64,000 bases of DNA, taken from contig NZ_JBHSGI010000002.1 in NCBI RefSeq assembly GCF_042654245.1, positions 744,001 to 808,000 of the forward strand, written 5' to 3'. Source of the stretch: Seohaeicola_A nanhaiensis (GTDB taxonomy: Bacteria > Pseudomonadota > Alphaproteobacteria > Rhodobacterales > Rhodobacteraceae). A program made the position numbers and the translations under genes. Under the pieces are notes generated by a model, which searched no databases, was not told the DNA's origin, and saw only the letters and a list, made by a program, of their open reading frames with translations. Each line of letters starts with the position of its first letter. The first letter of the stretch is position 1. Of this stretch, positions 34,424 to 42,527 are shown one piece after another.

Positions 34424-35533
34424 CTAGTCGACGACCAGCTCGCGCAGGATCGGAATGCCCCGCACGACCTCCACGAGGGTCGGCGTGCCGGGCTTGTCCT
34501 CGAAATTGTCCTTGTTGAGGCTCTGGCCGATCAGCTGCACCACGGCGGGGGAATTGGCGAATTTGTCGTGGGTGGTGTCGCTGGAAATCAGCGAGAGGTC
34601 GATGACGGTGACGCCCAGCCCTTCAAGTTCGGCAGCATCGGCGGCGCCGACGCGGACCACGCCGCCCGAGATGCGGCGGGAGAAGCCGAGCGCGCGGTCG
34701 CCGCGCGAGACGAAGACGAAGACGTTGCCAAGCTTGCCCTTCATCTGGGCGAGCTGGCTGCGGAACAGGTCCATGTCGATGTCGGGCGCGGCCAGCATGA
34801 CGTTGCGCAGGCGGTTGTTGCCCGCAAGCTCGCCGCGGATTGAGGCGCGCAGCAGCGTCTCCATCGTGACGAAGGAGCCCATGGAATGGGCGAAGACGTC
34901 GAAGCCGCTGGCCTTGGTGCGGATCAGCAGGGCCGAGGTCTGTTCGAGCGCGGGGCGCGCGACGAGGGCCGAGTTCAGGTCGTAGACGTAATGCGTGACC
35001 TTGCCGGCGGAGGCCCAGGAGAAGAGCACGGGCACGCCCTTGAAGCCGGTGTCGTTGACGAATTGCGCGATGCGCAGCACCGAGTCCGACAGCGTGTTGT
35101 TGTAGCCGTGGATGAACACCAGAATGTTGCGGTCCTGCGGCGGGCGCTGCGCGAGGGCGGCGTCGATCGCGGTGACGAATTCGCTGTCGCGGTCATAGAC
35201 TTCGGGGCCGACCACGGTGAAGTCGCGGCCCGGGTCGGGCGGCAGGCGTTTGGCGCGCTCGATCTGGCCGGGGACATGGCCCGGGGGCACCGTGACCGTG
35301 ACCGAGGCGAGGTTCAGCCCGGCGTGGCGGCGGTCGGAGAAGAAGGTGCCGGCCAGTTCGCTGGAGGCGCGGGTGGTGGCGATGAAGATGGTGTTCTGCG
35401 ACACGCCCTCGGCCTTGAGCGCCGGGAACTGGGGGTTGTCGATGCCGATCAGGTCCGGCGGGCGCGAGCAGGCCGCGACAAGCAGGAGGATCGCCAGCAC
35501 AAGGCGAAGGGAGGCACCGGAGCGAATCGTCAT
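34424..35533 (-). CDS. Lipoprotein alpha/beta hydrolase (DUF900-type)
   Basis: The 369-residue protein has a lipoprotein signal ending LVAAC (Cys about 23) followed by a DUF900-type hydrolase domain: ILVFIHGYNNTLSDS, LFSWASAG, and the nucleophile elbow VFAHSMGSFVTMET, with Asp in LAAPDIDMD. DUF900 proteins are esterase-like with no fixed substrate. It is probably exported to the periplasm and anchored to a membrane. It has no close partner; thrS is divergent, with 145 bases between the starts. Confidence 0.8.
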   Translation of the reverse strand: MTIRSGASLRLVLAILLLVAACSRPPDLIGIDNPQFPALKAEGVSQNTIFIATTRASSELAGTFFSDRRHAGLNLASVTVTVPPGHVPGQIERAKRLPPDPGRDFTVVGPEVYDRDSEFVTAIDAALAQRPPQDRNILVFIHGYNNTLSDSVLRIAQFVNDTGFKGVPVLFSWASAGKVTHYVYDLNSALVARPALEQTSALLIRTKASGFDVFAHSMGSFVTMETLLRASIRGELAGNNRLRNVMLAAPDIDMDLFRSQLAQMKGKLGNVFVFVSRGDRALGFSRRISGGVVRVGAADAAELEGLGVTVIDLSLISSDTTHDKFANSPAVVQLIGQSLNKDNFEDKPGTPTLVEVVRGIPILRELVVD

Positions 35534-35678
35534 GGGGGCAATCTGGGGCCTGCCGGGCACTGGGTCCAGCGGTATTCGGGCCGCGGCTTGACAGTCCGGC
35601 GGCGCGCTGCCACATCACCCGCACACATAACCCGCAACCGGGCGTTCAGTGGGCGCCAAACCGACGAGGAGCATGGCC

Positions 35679-37625
35679 ATGAGCCAGATTTCCCTTACCT
35701 TTCCCGATGGCAATATCCGGCAGTACGAGGCCGGCGTGACCGCTGCCGAAGTGGCGGCGTCGATTGCCCCCTCGCTGGCCAAGGCCGCGATTTCCGCGCA
35801 GGTGGACGGCGCGCATTACGATCTGGCCTGGCCGATCAATGCCGATGCCGCCATCGCCATCAACACGATGAAGGACGAGGCCCCCGCGCTGGAACTGATC
35901 CGGCATGACCTGGCCCATATCATGGCCCGCGCGGTGCAGGAGATCTGGCCGGACGTGAAGGTGACCATCGGGCCGGTGCGCGATTACGGCTGGTTCTACG
36001 ATTTCGACCGGGCCGAGCCGTTCACGCCCGAGGATCTGGGCCAGATCGAAGCGAAGATGAAGCAGATCATCGCCGCGCGGGATGTGGTCAAGACCGAGGT
36101 CTGGGACCGGGCGCGCGCGGTCGAGTATTACCGGGGCAAGGGCGAGCCGTTCAAGCTGGAGCTGCTGGACCGCATCCCCGAGGATCAGGACATCCGCATG
36201 TACTGGCACGGCGACTGGCAGGATCTCTGCCGGGGGCCGCACCTGCAGCATACCGGGCAGGTACCGGCGGATGGATTCAAGCTGACCCATGTGGCCGGGG
36301 CCTACTGGCTGGGCGACAGCTCGCGCCCGATGCTGCAGCGCATCTACGGCGTGGCCTTCCGCAACCGCGACGATCTCAAGGCGCATATGACCATGCTGGA
36401 GGAGGCCGCCAAGCGCGACCACCGCAAGCTGGGCCGCGAGATGGATCTGTTCCACATGCAGGAAGAGGCGCCGGGCCAGGTGTTCTGGCACCCGAACGGC
36501 TGGACCATCTACACGACGCTGCAGGATTACATGCGCCGCAAGCAGCGGGCCGGCGGCTATGTCGAGGTGAACACGCCGCAGGTGGTGAACCGGACCCTGT
36601 GGGAAAAGTCGGGCCACTGGGCGAACTATCGTGACAACATGTTCATCGTGGAGGTGGACGAGGACCATGCGCGCGAGAAGACGATCAACGCGCTGAAGCC
36701 GATGAACTGCCCCTGCCACGTGCAGATCTTCAACCAGGGCCTGAAGTCCTACCGCGACCTGCCGCTGCGGATGGCCGAGTTCGGCTCTTGCAACCGGTAT
36801 GAGCCGAGCGGCGCGCTGCACGGGATCATGCGGGTGCGCGGGTTCACGCAGGATGACGCGCATATCTTCTGCCGTGAGGATCAGATCGAGGAGGAATGCG
36901 CGCGGTTCATCCAGTTCCTATCGTCGGTCTACAAGGACCTCGGGTTCGACAAGTTCGAGATCATGTTCGCCACGCGCCCCGAAAAGCGGGTCGGGACCGA
37001 GGAAAGCTGGGACCGGATGGAAGCGGCGCTGGAGGCGGCGATCAAGAAGACCGGCCATGCCTATACGCTGGATCCGGGCGAAGGCGCCTTCTATGCGCCC
37101 AAGCTGGATTTCAAGCTGACCGATGCGATCGGGCGGGTCTGGCAGTGCGGGACGTTCCAGGTGGACCCGAACCTGCCCGAGCGGCTGGAGGCGAATTACA
37201 TCGGCGAGGACGGGGCCAAGCACCGGCCCTATATGCTGCACCGCGCCTGCCTGGGGTCGTTCGAGCGCTTCATCGGCATCCTGATCGAGAACTGGGCCGG
37301 CAAGCTGCCGATGTGGCTGGCGCCGCGTCAGGTGGTGGTTGCCTCGATCACCTCGGATGCGGATGACTATGTCGCCGAGGTGGTGGCCGCGCTGAATGCC
37401 GCGGGCGTGCGGGCCGAGGCGGATACGCGCAACGAGAAGATCAACTACAAGGTGCGCGAGCATTCGGTCGGCAAGGTTCCCGTGATCCTGGCCGTGGGCC
37501 ACCGCGAGGTGGAGGAGCGCACGGTTTCGGTACGGCGTCTGGGCGACAAGGCCTCGACCGTCTCGGCACTGGACGAGGTGGTGGCCGCGCTGTCGCGCGA
37601 GGCGACGCCGCCGGACCTGCTGTAA
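35679..37625 (+). CDS. thrS: Threonyl-tRNA synthetase
   Basis: The 648-residue class II synthetase has an N-terminal TGS domain (SLTFPDGNIRQYEAGVTAAEVA), the second additional domain with HDLAHIMARAVQEIWP, the catalytic core with PMNCPCHVQIF (zinc-ligand Cys and motif 2 region), RMAEFGSCNRYEPSGALHG, and the C-terminal anticodon-binding domain. It attaches threonine to tRNA-Thr. The start at 35679 is preferred over 35673 because GAGGAG is then at the usual spacing. A terminator follows at 37683. Confidence 0.97.
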   Translation: MSQISLTFPDGNIRQYEAGVTAAEVAASIAPSLAKAAISAQVDGAHYDLAWPINADAAIAINTMKDEAPALELIRHDLAHIMARAVQEIWPDVKVTIGPVRDYGWFYDFDRAEPFTPEDLGQIEAKMKQIIAARDVVKTEVWDRARAVEYYRGKGEPFKLELLDRIPEDQDIRMYWHGDWQDLCRGPHLQHTGQVPADGFKLTHVAGAYWLGDSSRPMLQRIYGVAFRNRDDLKAHMTMLEEAAKRDHRKLGREMDLFHMQEEAPGQVFWHPNGWTIYTTLQDYMRRKQRAGGYVEVNTPQVVNRTLWEKSGHWANYRDNMFIVEVDEDHAREKTINALKPMNCPCHVQIFNQGLKSYRDLPLRMAEFGSCNRYEPSGALHGIMRVRGFTQDDAHIFCREDQIEEECARFIQFLSSVYKDLGFDKFEIMFATRPEKRVGTEESWDRMEAALEAAIKKTGHAYTLDPGEGAFYAPKLDFKLTDAIGRVWQCGTFQVDPNLPERLEANYIGEDGAKHRPYMLHRACLGSFERFIGILIENWAGKLPMWLAPRQVVVASITSDADDYVAEVVAALNAAGVRAEADTRNEKINYKVREHSVGKVPVILAVGHREVEERTVSVRRLGDKASTVSALDEVVAALSREATPPDLL

Positions 37626-37682
37626 CATTTCCGCCGTGCGGGGTTGCCCGCGCGGCGGAATGCACGGCCATTCTGTAACCTG

Positions 37683-37704
37683 CGGCGCCTTCGGGCGCCG
37701 TTTT
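37683..37704 (+). terminator. Rho-independent terminator of thrS
   Basis: A stem CGGCGCC/GGCGCCG with loop TTCG (37683-37700) is followed by TTTT (37701-37704), 57 bases past the thrS stop. Confidence 0.85.
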
Positions 37705-37826
37705 CATAACGCGGTCTGACGGCTTTGTTACTCACGCCGCTGTGAGCGTGTCGCAGGGTCGCGGCGCGATATGGTTTCGGGAGGCCGCACGTTGTAGACT
37801 GCGATCACCAACCAACCGGAGGACCC

Positions 37827-38129
37827 ATGTCGACCACTTTGAAATCTCTCGCCGTTGCCAGTGCCGTGGCCGCCGCCCTCGGGGCACATGCGACAACCGC
37901 CAGCGCCCAGTCCAAGGAAAAGTGCTTTGGCGTCGCGCTGGCCGGGCAGAACGACTGCGCCGCCGGTCCGGGCACCACCTGCGCCGGCACTTCGACCACC
38001 GATTATCAGGGCAACGCCTGGAAGCTGGTCAATGCCGGCACCTGCGAATCCATGGAGCTGCCGGCGATGGCCGATGGCACCCCGCGCAAGGGCTCGCTGA
38101 AGGCGCTCGAGCGCGACACGCCGGCGTAA
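37827..38129 (+). CDS. bufA1: BufA1-type bufferin precursor (copper-binding peptide)
   Basis: The 100-residue precursor has a Sec signal peptide with AxA cleavage near residue 27 and a mature part with Cys33, Cys44, Cys52 and Cys73. The sequence KCFGVALAGQNDCAAGPGTT and the following NAWKLV are the recognisable DUF2282/BufA1 core. In the family, core Cys residues in EKC-type motifs are converted to thiooxazoles by BufB/BufC, and the peptide then chelates copper in the periplasm. BufB, BufC and a DoxX protein follow directly, so the complete operon is present. RBS GGAGGA precedes the ATG. Confidence 0.93.
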   Translation: MSTTLKSLAVASAVAAALGAHATTASAQSKEKCFGVALAGQNDCAAGPGTTCAGTSTTDYQGNAWKLVNAGTCESMELPAMADGTPRKGSLKALERDTPA

Positions 38130-38184
38130 GCGCCCCCTGCGGCGGGCCGGTCGGCTCGCCGCGTTCTTCCCGCCCGGTGACGCG

Positions 38185-39024
38185 ATGCTTGACCAGAGCC
38201 GTTCTTCCCTGCCCCCTGCCCCCGGCGTCGGTTTCAAGGCGCAGCATTTCGCCGCGATCCTGGCAGAGGCCGGGCCGGTGGAATGGCTGGAGATCCATGC
38301 CGAGAACTACATGGGCGACGGCGGGCGGCCGCTGGCGCAGCTGCGCGCGCTGGCCGAGCGGTTTCCTGTTTCCGTGCATGGCGTCGGCCTGTCGATCGGC
38401 GGCGAGGGTCCGCTGGATGCCGGTCACCTCGCCCGGCTGAAACATCTGGTCGGCTGGCTGAACCCGGCCAGCTTTTCCGAGCATCTGGCCTGGTCGACCC
38501 ATGACGGGGCCTATCTGAACGACCTGCTGCCGCTGCCCTATACGCCCGCCACGCTGGCCTGCGTCGCCGATCACATCGATCAGGTGCAGGAGGTGCTGGG
38601 CCGGCGGATGCTGCTGGAGAACCCGTCGAGCTATCTGGCCTTTGCCGAGAGCACGATGGGCGAGACCGACTTCCTGGCCGAGCTGGTGCGGCGTACCGGC
38701 TGCGGGCTGTTGCTGGACGTGAACAACGTCTTTGTGTCCTCGCACAACCTGGGCTTCGATCCGCGCGCCTATGTCGGAGCGATCCCGATGGGGGCGGTGG
38801 GCGAGATCCATCTGGGCGGCCATGCGGCGGATGCCGGTGGCGCGCTGCTGATCGACGATCACGGCGCCCCCGTCGCCGATCCGGTCTGGGCGCTGCTCGA
38901 CCACGTGCTGGCGCTGGCGGGGCCGAAGCCGGTGCTGGTGGAATGGGACAACGCGGTGCCGGACTGGCTCGTGCTGCGCGACGAGGCGGCGCGCGCCGCG
39001 GCCTGCCTGGCTGCGGTGTCATGA
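38185..39024 (+). CDS. bufB: MNIO-family (DUF692) bufferin-modifying enzyme BufB
   Basis: The 279-residue DUF692 (MNIO) protein shows the core VEWLEIHAENYMGDGG, the metal-ligand region SEHLAWSTHDG, LLENPSSYL, LDVNNVFVSS and GEIHLGGHA, the acidic/His layout expected for a mixed-valent diiron or triiron site. MNIO enzymes oxidise Cys residues of the partner peptide; here the peptide is BufA1. Its stop overlaps bufC by four bases. An alternative substrate is unlikely given the operon. Confidence 0.93.
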   Translation: MLDQSRSSLPPAPGVGFKAQHFAAILAEAGPVEWLEIHAENYMGDGGRPLAQLRALAERFPVSVHGVGLSIGGEGPLDAGHLARLKHLVGWLNPASFSEHLAWSTHDGAYLNDLLPLPYTPATLACVADHIDQVQEVLGRRMLLENPSSYLAFAESTMGETDFLAELVRRTGCGLLLDVNNVFVSSHNLGFDPRAYVGAIPMGAVGEIHLGGHAADAGGALLIDDHGAPVADPVWALLDHVLALAGPKPVLVEWDNAVPDWLVLRDEAARAAACLAAVS

Positions 39025-39773
39025 CCCTGCCGCAGGCGCGCTTCGTCGCGGCGCTGCTCGACCCGGCGCAGGCGGTGCCCGAGGGCGTGCTGGACGCGGA
39101 TGGCGGGGCCGCCGGGCGGCGGTTCGACGTTTATCGCAACAATGTGGTGGCGTCGCTCAGTGAGGCGCTGGTGTCCGGCTTTCCGGTGATCGCCCGGTTG
39201 CTGGGCGAGGAGAACATGAAGGGGCTGGCGGGAATGTATCTGCGCGCCCATCCCCCAGCCTCGCCCATGATGCGGCTTTATGGCGAGGCCTTCCCGGCAT
39301 TTCTGGAGGCGACGGAGCAGCTGGCGCATCTGGGCTATCTCGGCGATGTCGCCCGGCTGGAGCTGGCGCTGCGCGGAGCCTATCACGCCGGTGACGCGCC
39401 GCCGATGGCGCCCGACCGGCTGGCCATCGACCCCGAGGCGCTGCTGCGCGCGCGGCTGCGCTTTGCGCCGGCGGTGGCGCTGCTGCAGTCAGACTGGCCG
39501 GTGCATGGCATATGGCGGTTCAATACCGAGGACGGCGCGCCGAAACCCCTGCCCCGCGCCGAGGACGTGCTGGTGCTGCGCCCCGCCTTCGACCCGGTGC
39601 CGCATCTGCTGCCCGCCGGCGGCGCGGCCTGGATCGGCGCATTGATGGACGGGCAGAGCATCGGCGACGCGCTGGACGTGGCCGAGGCCGAGGCGCCGGG
39701 GTTCGCACCCGACGCCTGCCTGACCCTGCTGGTGCAGGGCGGCGCGCTGACGGCGCTGGAGCTGGCGTCGTGA
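39021..39773 (+). CDS. bufC: BufC (DUF2063), MNIO partner protein
   Basis: The 250-residue protein has the DUF2063 domain (residues 1-100: TLPQARFVAALLDP, GRRFDVYRNNVVASLSEALVSGFPVI, MKGLAGMYLRAHPP) and a C-terminal region typical of HvfC/BufC. It recruits the precursor peptide to BufB. Its ATG overlaps the bufB stop (ATGA) and its stop overlaps the next GTG start (GTGA), so three genes are translationally coupled. Confidence 0.9.
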   Translation: MTLPQARFVAALLDPAQAVPEGVLDADGGAAGRRFDVYRNNVVASLSEALVSGFPVIARLLGEENMKGLAGMYLRAHPPASPMMRLYGEAFPAFLEATEQLAHLGYLGDVARLELALRGAYHAGDAPPMAPDRLAIDPEALLRARLRFAPAVALLQSDWPVHGIWRFNTEDGAPKPLPRAEDVLVLRPAFDPVPHLLPAGGAAWIGALMDGQSIGDALDVAEAEAPGFAPDACLTLLVQGGALTALELAS

Positions 39774-40327
39774 TCTGGCTGATCAACCGTTATCTGCGCC
39801 TCTCGGCCTATGGCGAGTTCCGCATCGCCCCGGCGCTGATGCCGACGCTAGCGCGGCTGGTCTTTGCCGGGGTGTTGCTGGGCTATTACTGGACCTCGGG
39901 GCTGACCAAGCTGGGCGACGGGCTGAACGGGCTGATCCGCCCCAGCGCCGGGGCCTTCGCGCAGATCTATCCGCGGGTGGCCGAGGCGCTGAACTATGAT
40001 GTCTCGAAGGCCACCGAGCTGCAGAAGGCCGTGGTGCTGGCCGGCACCTGGGCCGAGCTGGTGCTGCCGGTACTGATCGTGCTGGGCCTGTTCACCCGGC
40101 CCGCCGCGCTGGGGATGGCGGTCTTTGTCGCGGTGCAGACGCTGACCGATGTCTATGGCCACGGCACCGGAACGAAGACGCTGGGCGCCTGGTTCGACGC
40201 CAACCCCGGCGGGGCGATCCTGGATCAGCGCGCGCTGTGGATCGTGCTGCTGCTGGTGCTGGTCTTCCGGGGCGGCGGACCCTTGGCGGCGGACCGGCTG
40301 GTGTCGCGCTGGCTGCGGGTGCGCTGA
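39770..40327 (+). CDS. DoxX-family membrane protein of the bufferin operon
   Basis: The 185-residue protein begins with GTG (VIWLINRYLRLSAYGEF) and has about four membrane helices with a DoxX-type pattern (ARLVFAGVLLGYYWTSGLTKL, LAGTWAELVLPVLIVLGLFTRPAALGMAVFVAVQ). DoxX proteins frequently end bufferin operons; they may provide electron transfer or a membrane scaffold, which is unproven. It is coupled to bufC by a 4-base overlap, and the operon ends three bases before a convergent gene. Confidence 0.88.
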   Translation: MIWLINRYLRLSAYGEFRIAPALMPTLARLVFAGVLLGYYWTSGLTKLGDGLNGLIRPSAGAFAQIYPRVAEALNYDVSKATELQKAVVLAGTWAELVLPVLIVLGLFTRPAALGMAVFVAVQTLTDVYGHGTGTKTLGAWFDANPGGAILDQRALWIVLLLVLVFRGGGPLAADRLVSRWLRVR

Positions 40328-40330
40328 GCG

Positions 40331-40690
40331 CTAGAAATGAGCCTTTTCCTCGTCCGGCTTGCCCGCCGCGATGGCGAGCAGCCCGCCGAGGCCGGCGAAG
40401 GCGATCGGGAAGACGGTGTAGAAGGTGAAGCCGAAGCCCGCATACATCCCCGCCGCCGAGGCGAGCATCAGGATGCCGCCCCAGAGCGCGCGGGACCGCG
40501 CCATCGCGCCGCCGGCAATGGCCAGCATCGGCGAGAGCACCGAGGCGAGCCGCATCGCCTGCACGTTGTCCACCTGGCTGGTGAAATCGGCGAAGTTCTC
40601 GGCCGCGACCGTATAGCCATAGCCGAAAAAGCCGACGATCATCCCGAAAACCCCGGCGATGATGCCCAGAACCAGTGCCGCGTTGCGCAT
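40331..40690 (-). CDS. Small four-helix membrane protein, unknown function
   Basis: The 119-residue product has roughly four hydrophobic segments (about residues 5-27, 45-63, 68-88 and 92-108), starts MRNAALVLGIIAGVFGMIVGF and ends in a charged DEEKAHF tail. I do not recognise the family with certainty; it resembles DUF4064-like small membrane proteins. It converges on the bufferin operon and may be unrelated to it. It is a single gene. Confidence 0.7.
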   Translation of the reverse strand: MRNAALVLGIIAGVFGMIVGFFGYGYTVAAENFADFTSQVDNVQAMRLASVLSPMLAIAGGAMARSRALWGGILMLASAAGMYAGFGFTFYTVFPIAFAGLGGLLAIAAGKPDEEKAHF

Positions 40691-40729
40691 GTTCGTCCTC
40701 CGTCTGACGGGCCCGACATAAGCCTTCGG

Positions 40730-41047
40730 TCAGGCCGCGCCAAGGGCCTGGCGCACCTCGGGCGTCCAGCCGAGGTGCAGCGTGCCGTCATCGTCGATCA
40801 GCGGGCGCTTCATCAGCGCCGGATGGTCGTTGAGCAGTTCGAGGGCAGGCCGCGTGCGCTCTGACTCGGGCAGCGAGCGCCATGTGGTCGAGCGCGTGTT
40901 GATCAGCGCGCTGCCAAAAGCGGCAAGGGCGCGCGTTAGCAGGCCCTTCGGGAATCCGCGGTCGCGGACGTCGAAAAGCGTCGCATCCGGTAGCGATTTC
41001 AAGGCTTTGCGGCAGGTGTCGCAGGTGCTTAACCCGTATACTATCAT
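40730..41047 (-). CDS. ArsC/Spx-family thioredoxin-fold protein
   Basis: The 105-residue protein starts MIVYGLSTCDTCRKALKSL, with a CxxC pair (STCDTC, residues 8-12), and continues with the ArsC/Spx-type PALELLNDHPALMKRPLI. These are arsenate-reductase-like or Spx-like. The lack of nearby ars genes favours the uncharacterised YffB/Spx-like branch. GGAGGG directly precedes the ATG at 41047; the frame extends to 41071, but that start has no such site. It is divergent from the cold-shock gene. Confidence 0.85.
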   Translation of the reverse strand: MIVYGLSTCDTCRKALKSLPDATLFDVRDRGFPKGLLTRALAAFGSALINTRSTTWRSLPESERTRPALELLNDHPALMKRPLIDDDGTLHLGWTPEVRQALGAA

Positions 41048-41232
41048 GATCCCTCCGGTATTGGCCTGCAACAGCTATCGCGGCCGCCGGGCGGGTGCAC
41101 GCCGTTTTTCTTGATTTTTTGAGCGTTCGTGCAATCCTGCAAGGGCTTTGGCGGGCCTGAAACAGCCCGCCAGGCGGAACGAATCGCCGTGCACCAACGC
41201 CGCGGCGAGACAACAATAGGGAGACACGGGAC

Positions 41233-41439
41233 ATGCCGACGGGCACCGTGAAATGGTTCAACACGACGAAGGGTTATGGCTTTATCGCGCCGGATTCGGG
41301 CGGCAAGGATGTGTTCGTGCACATCTCGGCGGTCGAACGGTCGGGGCTGACAGGGCTGGCCGACAATCAGAAGGTGGAATTCCAATTGCAGGATGGACGG
41401 GACGGCCGGCAGATGGCCTCGGACCTCAAGCTGAAGTAA
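41233..41439 (+). CDS. Cold-shock domain protein (CspA family)
   Basis: The 68-residue OB-fold protein begins TGTVKWFNTTKGYGFIAPDSG and has RNP1-like KGYGFI and RNP2-like VFVHIS motifs that bind single-stranded RNA/DNA. Such proteins act as RNA chaperones, often cold-inducible. It has a 185-base upstream region shared with the divergent ArsC-like gene, long enough for a regulatory leader. RBS GGGAGAC precedes the ATG. Confidence 0.95.
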   Translation: MPTGTVKWFNTTKGYGFIAPDSGGKDVFVHISAVERSGLTGLADNQKVEFQLQDGRDGRQMASDLKLK

Positions 41440-41646
41440 TCCCCCGATAGCTCTGGCCCCTTTGAGCGGGCCGCGCCACCGGCGGTTGCCGGGTGGCCGT
41501 CCGGAGAGCCAGGTGGGCGTCCGCGCCCGCCTGACGGTGAGGCTTTGCGTGCCTGTTGGGACGGGGGCCGGGGTATTGGGTTAAGGATGTGGTTTGGATT
41601 TTGATGGGTCGGGTGCGTGATGTCGCGCACCGTCCGGGGGTGGAGC

Positions 41647-41727
41647 GGTGCGTGCCGAGCACGCACCCTACGGGATCCGGTCGTGCGGGGTGCATGGGAT
41701 TGGTGGGCAGATTGCCCACCCTACGGG
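41647..41727. repeat. Two stem-loops each followed by CTACGGG
   Basis: GGTGCGTGC-CGA-GCACGCACC (41647-41667) and GGTGGGCA-GAT-TGCCCACC (41702-41720) are perfect hairpins, each followed immediately by CTACGGG. They differ in stem sequence but share this tail, as in known intergenic hairpin repeats of alphaproteobacteria. They lie in the 299-base gap between the cold-shock gene and the low-GC gene, where no coding sequence is seen. Confidence 0.75.
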
Positions 41728-41738
41728 TGATTTTGCGC

Positions 41739-42527
41739 TCAAACAGGAACAATTCCCGTATCAGGCGAGGTCCGAAATAGCTCACCAGCGCGAAACGGTG
41801 AAGTAAACTTATCTCTGGCTTCCTCCGGAAATATTATTCCAACAATTATTGAGCTATCATGCAAACCAAGAACTATCTTCGCAATATTTAGATCAGCCCT
41901 AATTGCTATTCTGTAGAAATATTGCCCTGAGGCCTCTAGTTTTCCCTGAGTTAATGTTTGAGGTAATCCAAGGTCTTTCATGACCTCATCCGGAACTCCT
42001 GACTGGATAATTTTATCGTTGGTGTATAATCGCACAAATACTCGTGCATCTTTCCCCAATGCAAATCCCGCATGAGCATACCACAAAGCATACATCTGTT
42101 TTGCCGCCCAAGGATGTATGAAATCTTGCAACAGGCGCGGGTCTAACTTTATGCGAACCACTTCGCGAAGACGACCTTTCACTCTTAGAAGGTGATGACT
42201 ACCTGGAACGCCCATATATTTCACTACCTCAGGAGTGTTATTCCTGACACCCGTGGCGAGCTTTTTCCAGTATGGGCTTTCATTATCGTAATCCAGAATG
42301 CCCGCCATGGAGATCGCGACAAAGGCAGCTACTTGATCAAGCTGCGAGCTCCCGTTGTTGCAGCGGGCGCAAGCAGGAAATTCCAAACCCTTAAGCCTCT
42401 GCTTTTTCAAAAAGAAAACTTTCGGCGGAGCGTGCTCAATTGTTTCAGTTGCCACTGTGCCGCCACAAAAACAGCAGAATGGGTGAGCTTCCTGCGTTCT
42501 TGCTAGGCGAGTTTTAGCTTGCCCCAT
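41739..42527 (-). CDS. HNH-like zinc protein of low GC content, possible foreign gene
   Basis: The 262-residue protein has CCFCGG (residues 17-22), IEHAPPKVFF and CARCNNGSSQLD, the CxxC...EHxPPK...CxxCN layout of HNH nucleases of the zinc-ribbon kind. The following 200 residues have no motif that I recognise. Sixty-base lines range from about 35 to 58 percent GC, against roughly 65-70 percent in neighbours, so recent acquisition is likely. Its ATG at 42527 lies inside the last codons of thyX (14-base overlap, different frame). The role is unknown; defence or restriction is a possibility. Confidence 0.7.
   Translation of the reverse strand: MGQAKTRLARTQEAHPFCCFCGGTVATETIEHAPPKVFFLKKQRLKGLEFPACARCNNGSSQLDQVAAFVAISMAGILDYDNESPYWKKLATGVRNNTPEVVKYMGVPGSHHLLRVKGRLREVVRIKLDPRLLQDFIHPWAAKQMYALWYAHAGFALGKDARVFVRLYTNDKIIQSGVPDEVMKDLGLPQTLTQGKLEASGQYFYRIAIRADLNIAKIVLGLHDSSIIVGIIFPEEARDKFTSPFRAGELFRTSPDTGIVPV

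Noticed and set aside
37671..37700. ECF-sigma -35 element TGTAACC before bufA1
   Set aside because: The motif falls beside the thrS terminator, is 147 bases from bufA1 and has no matching -10; regulation is left open.
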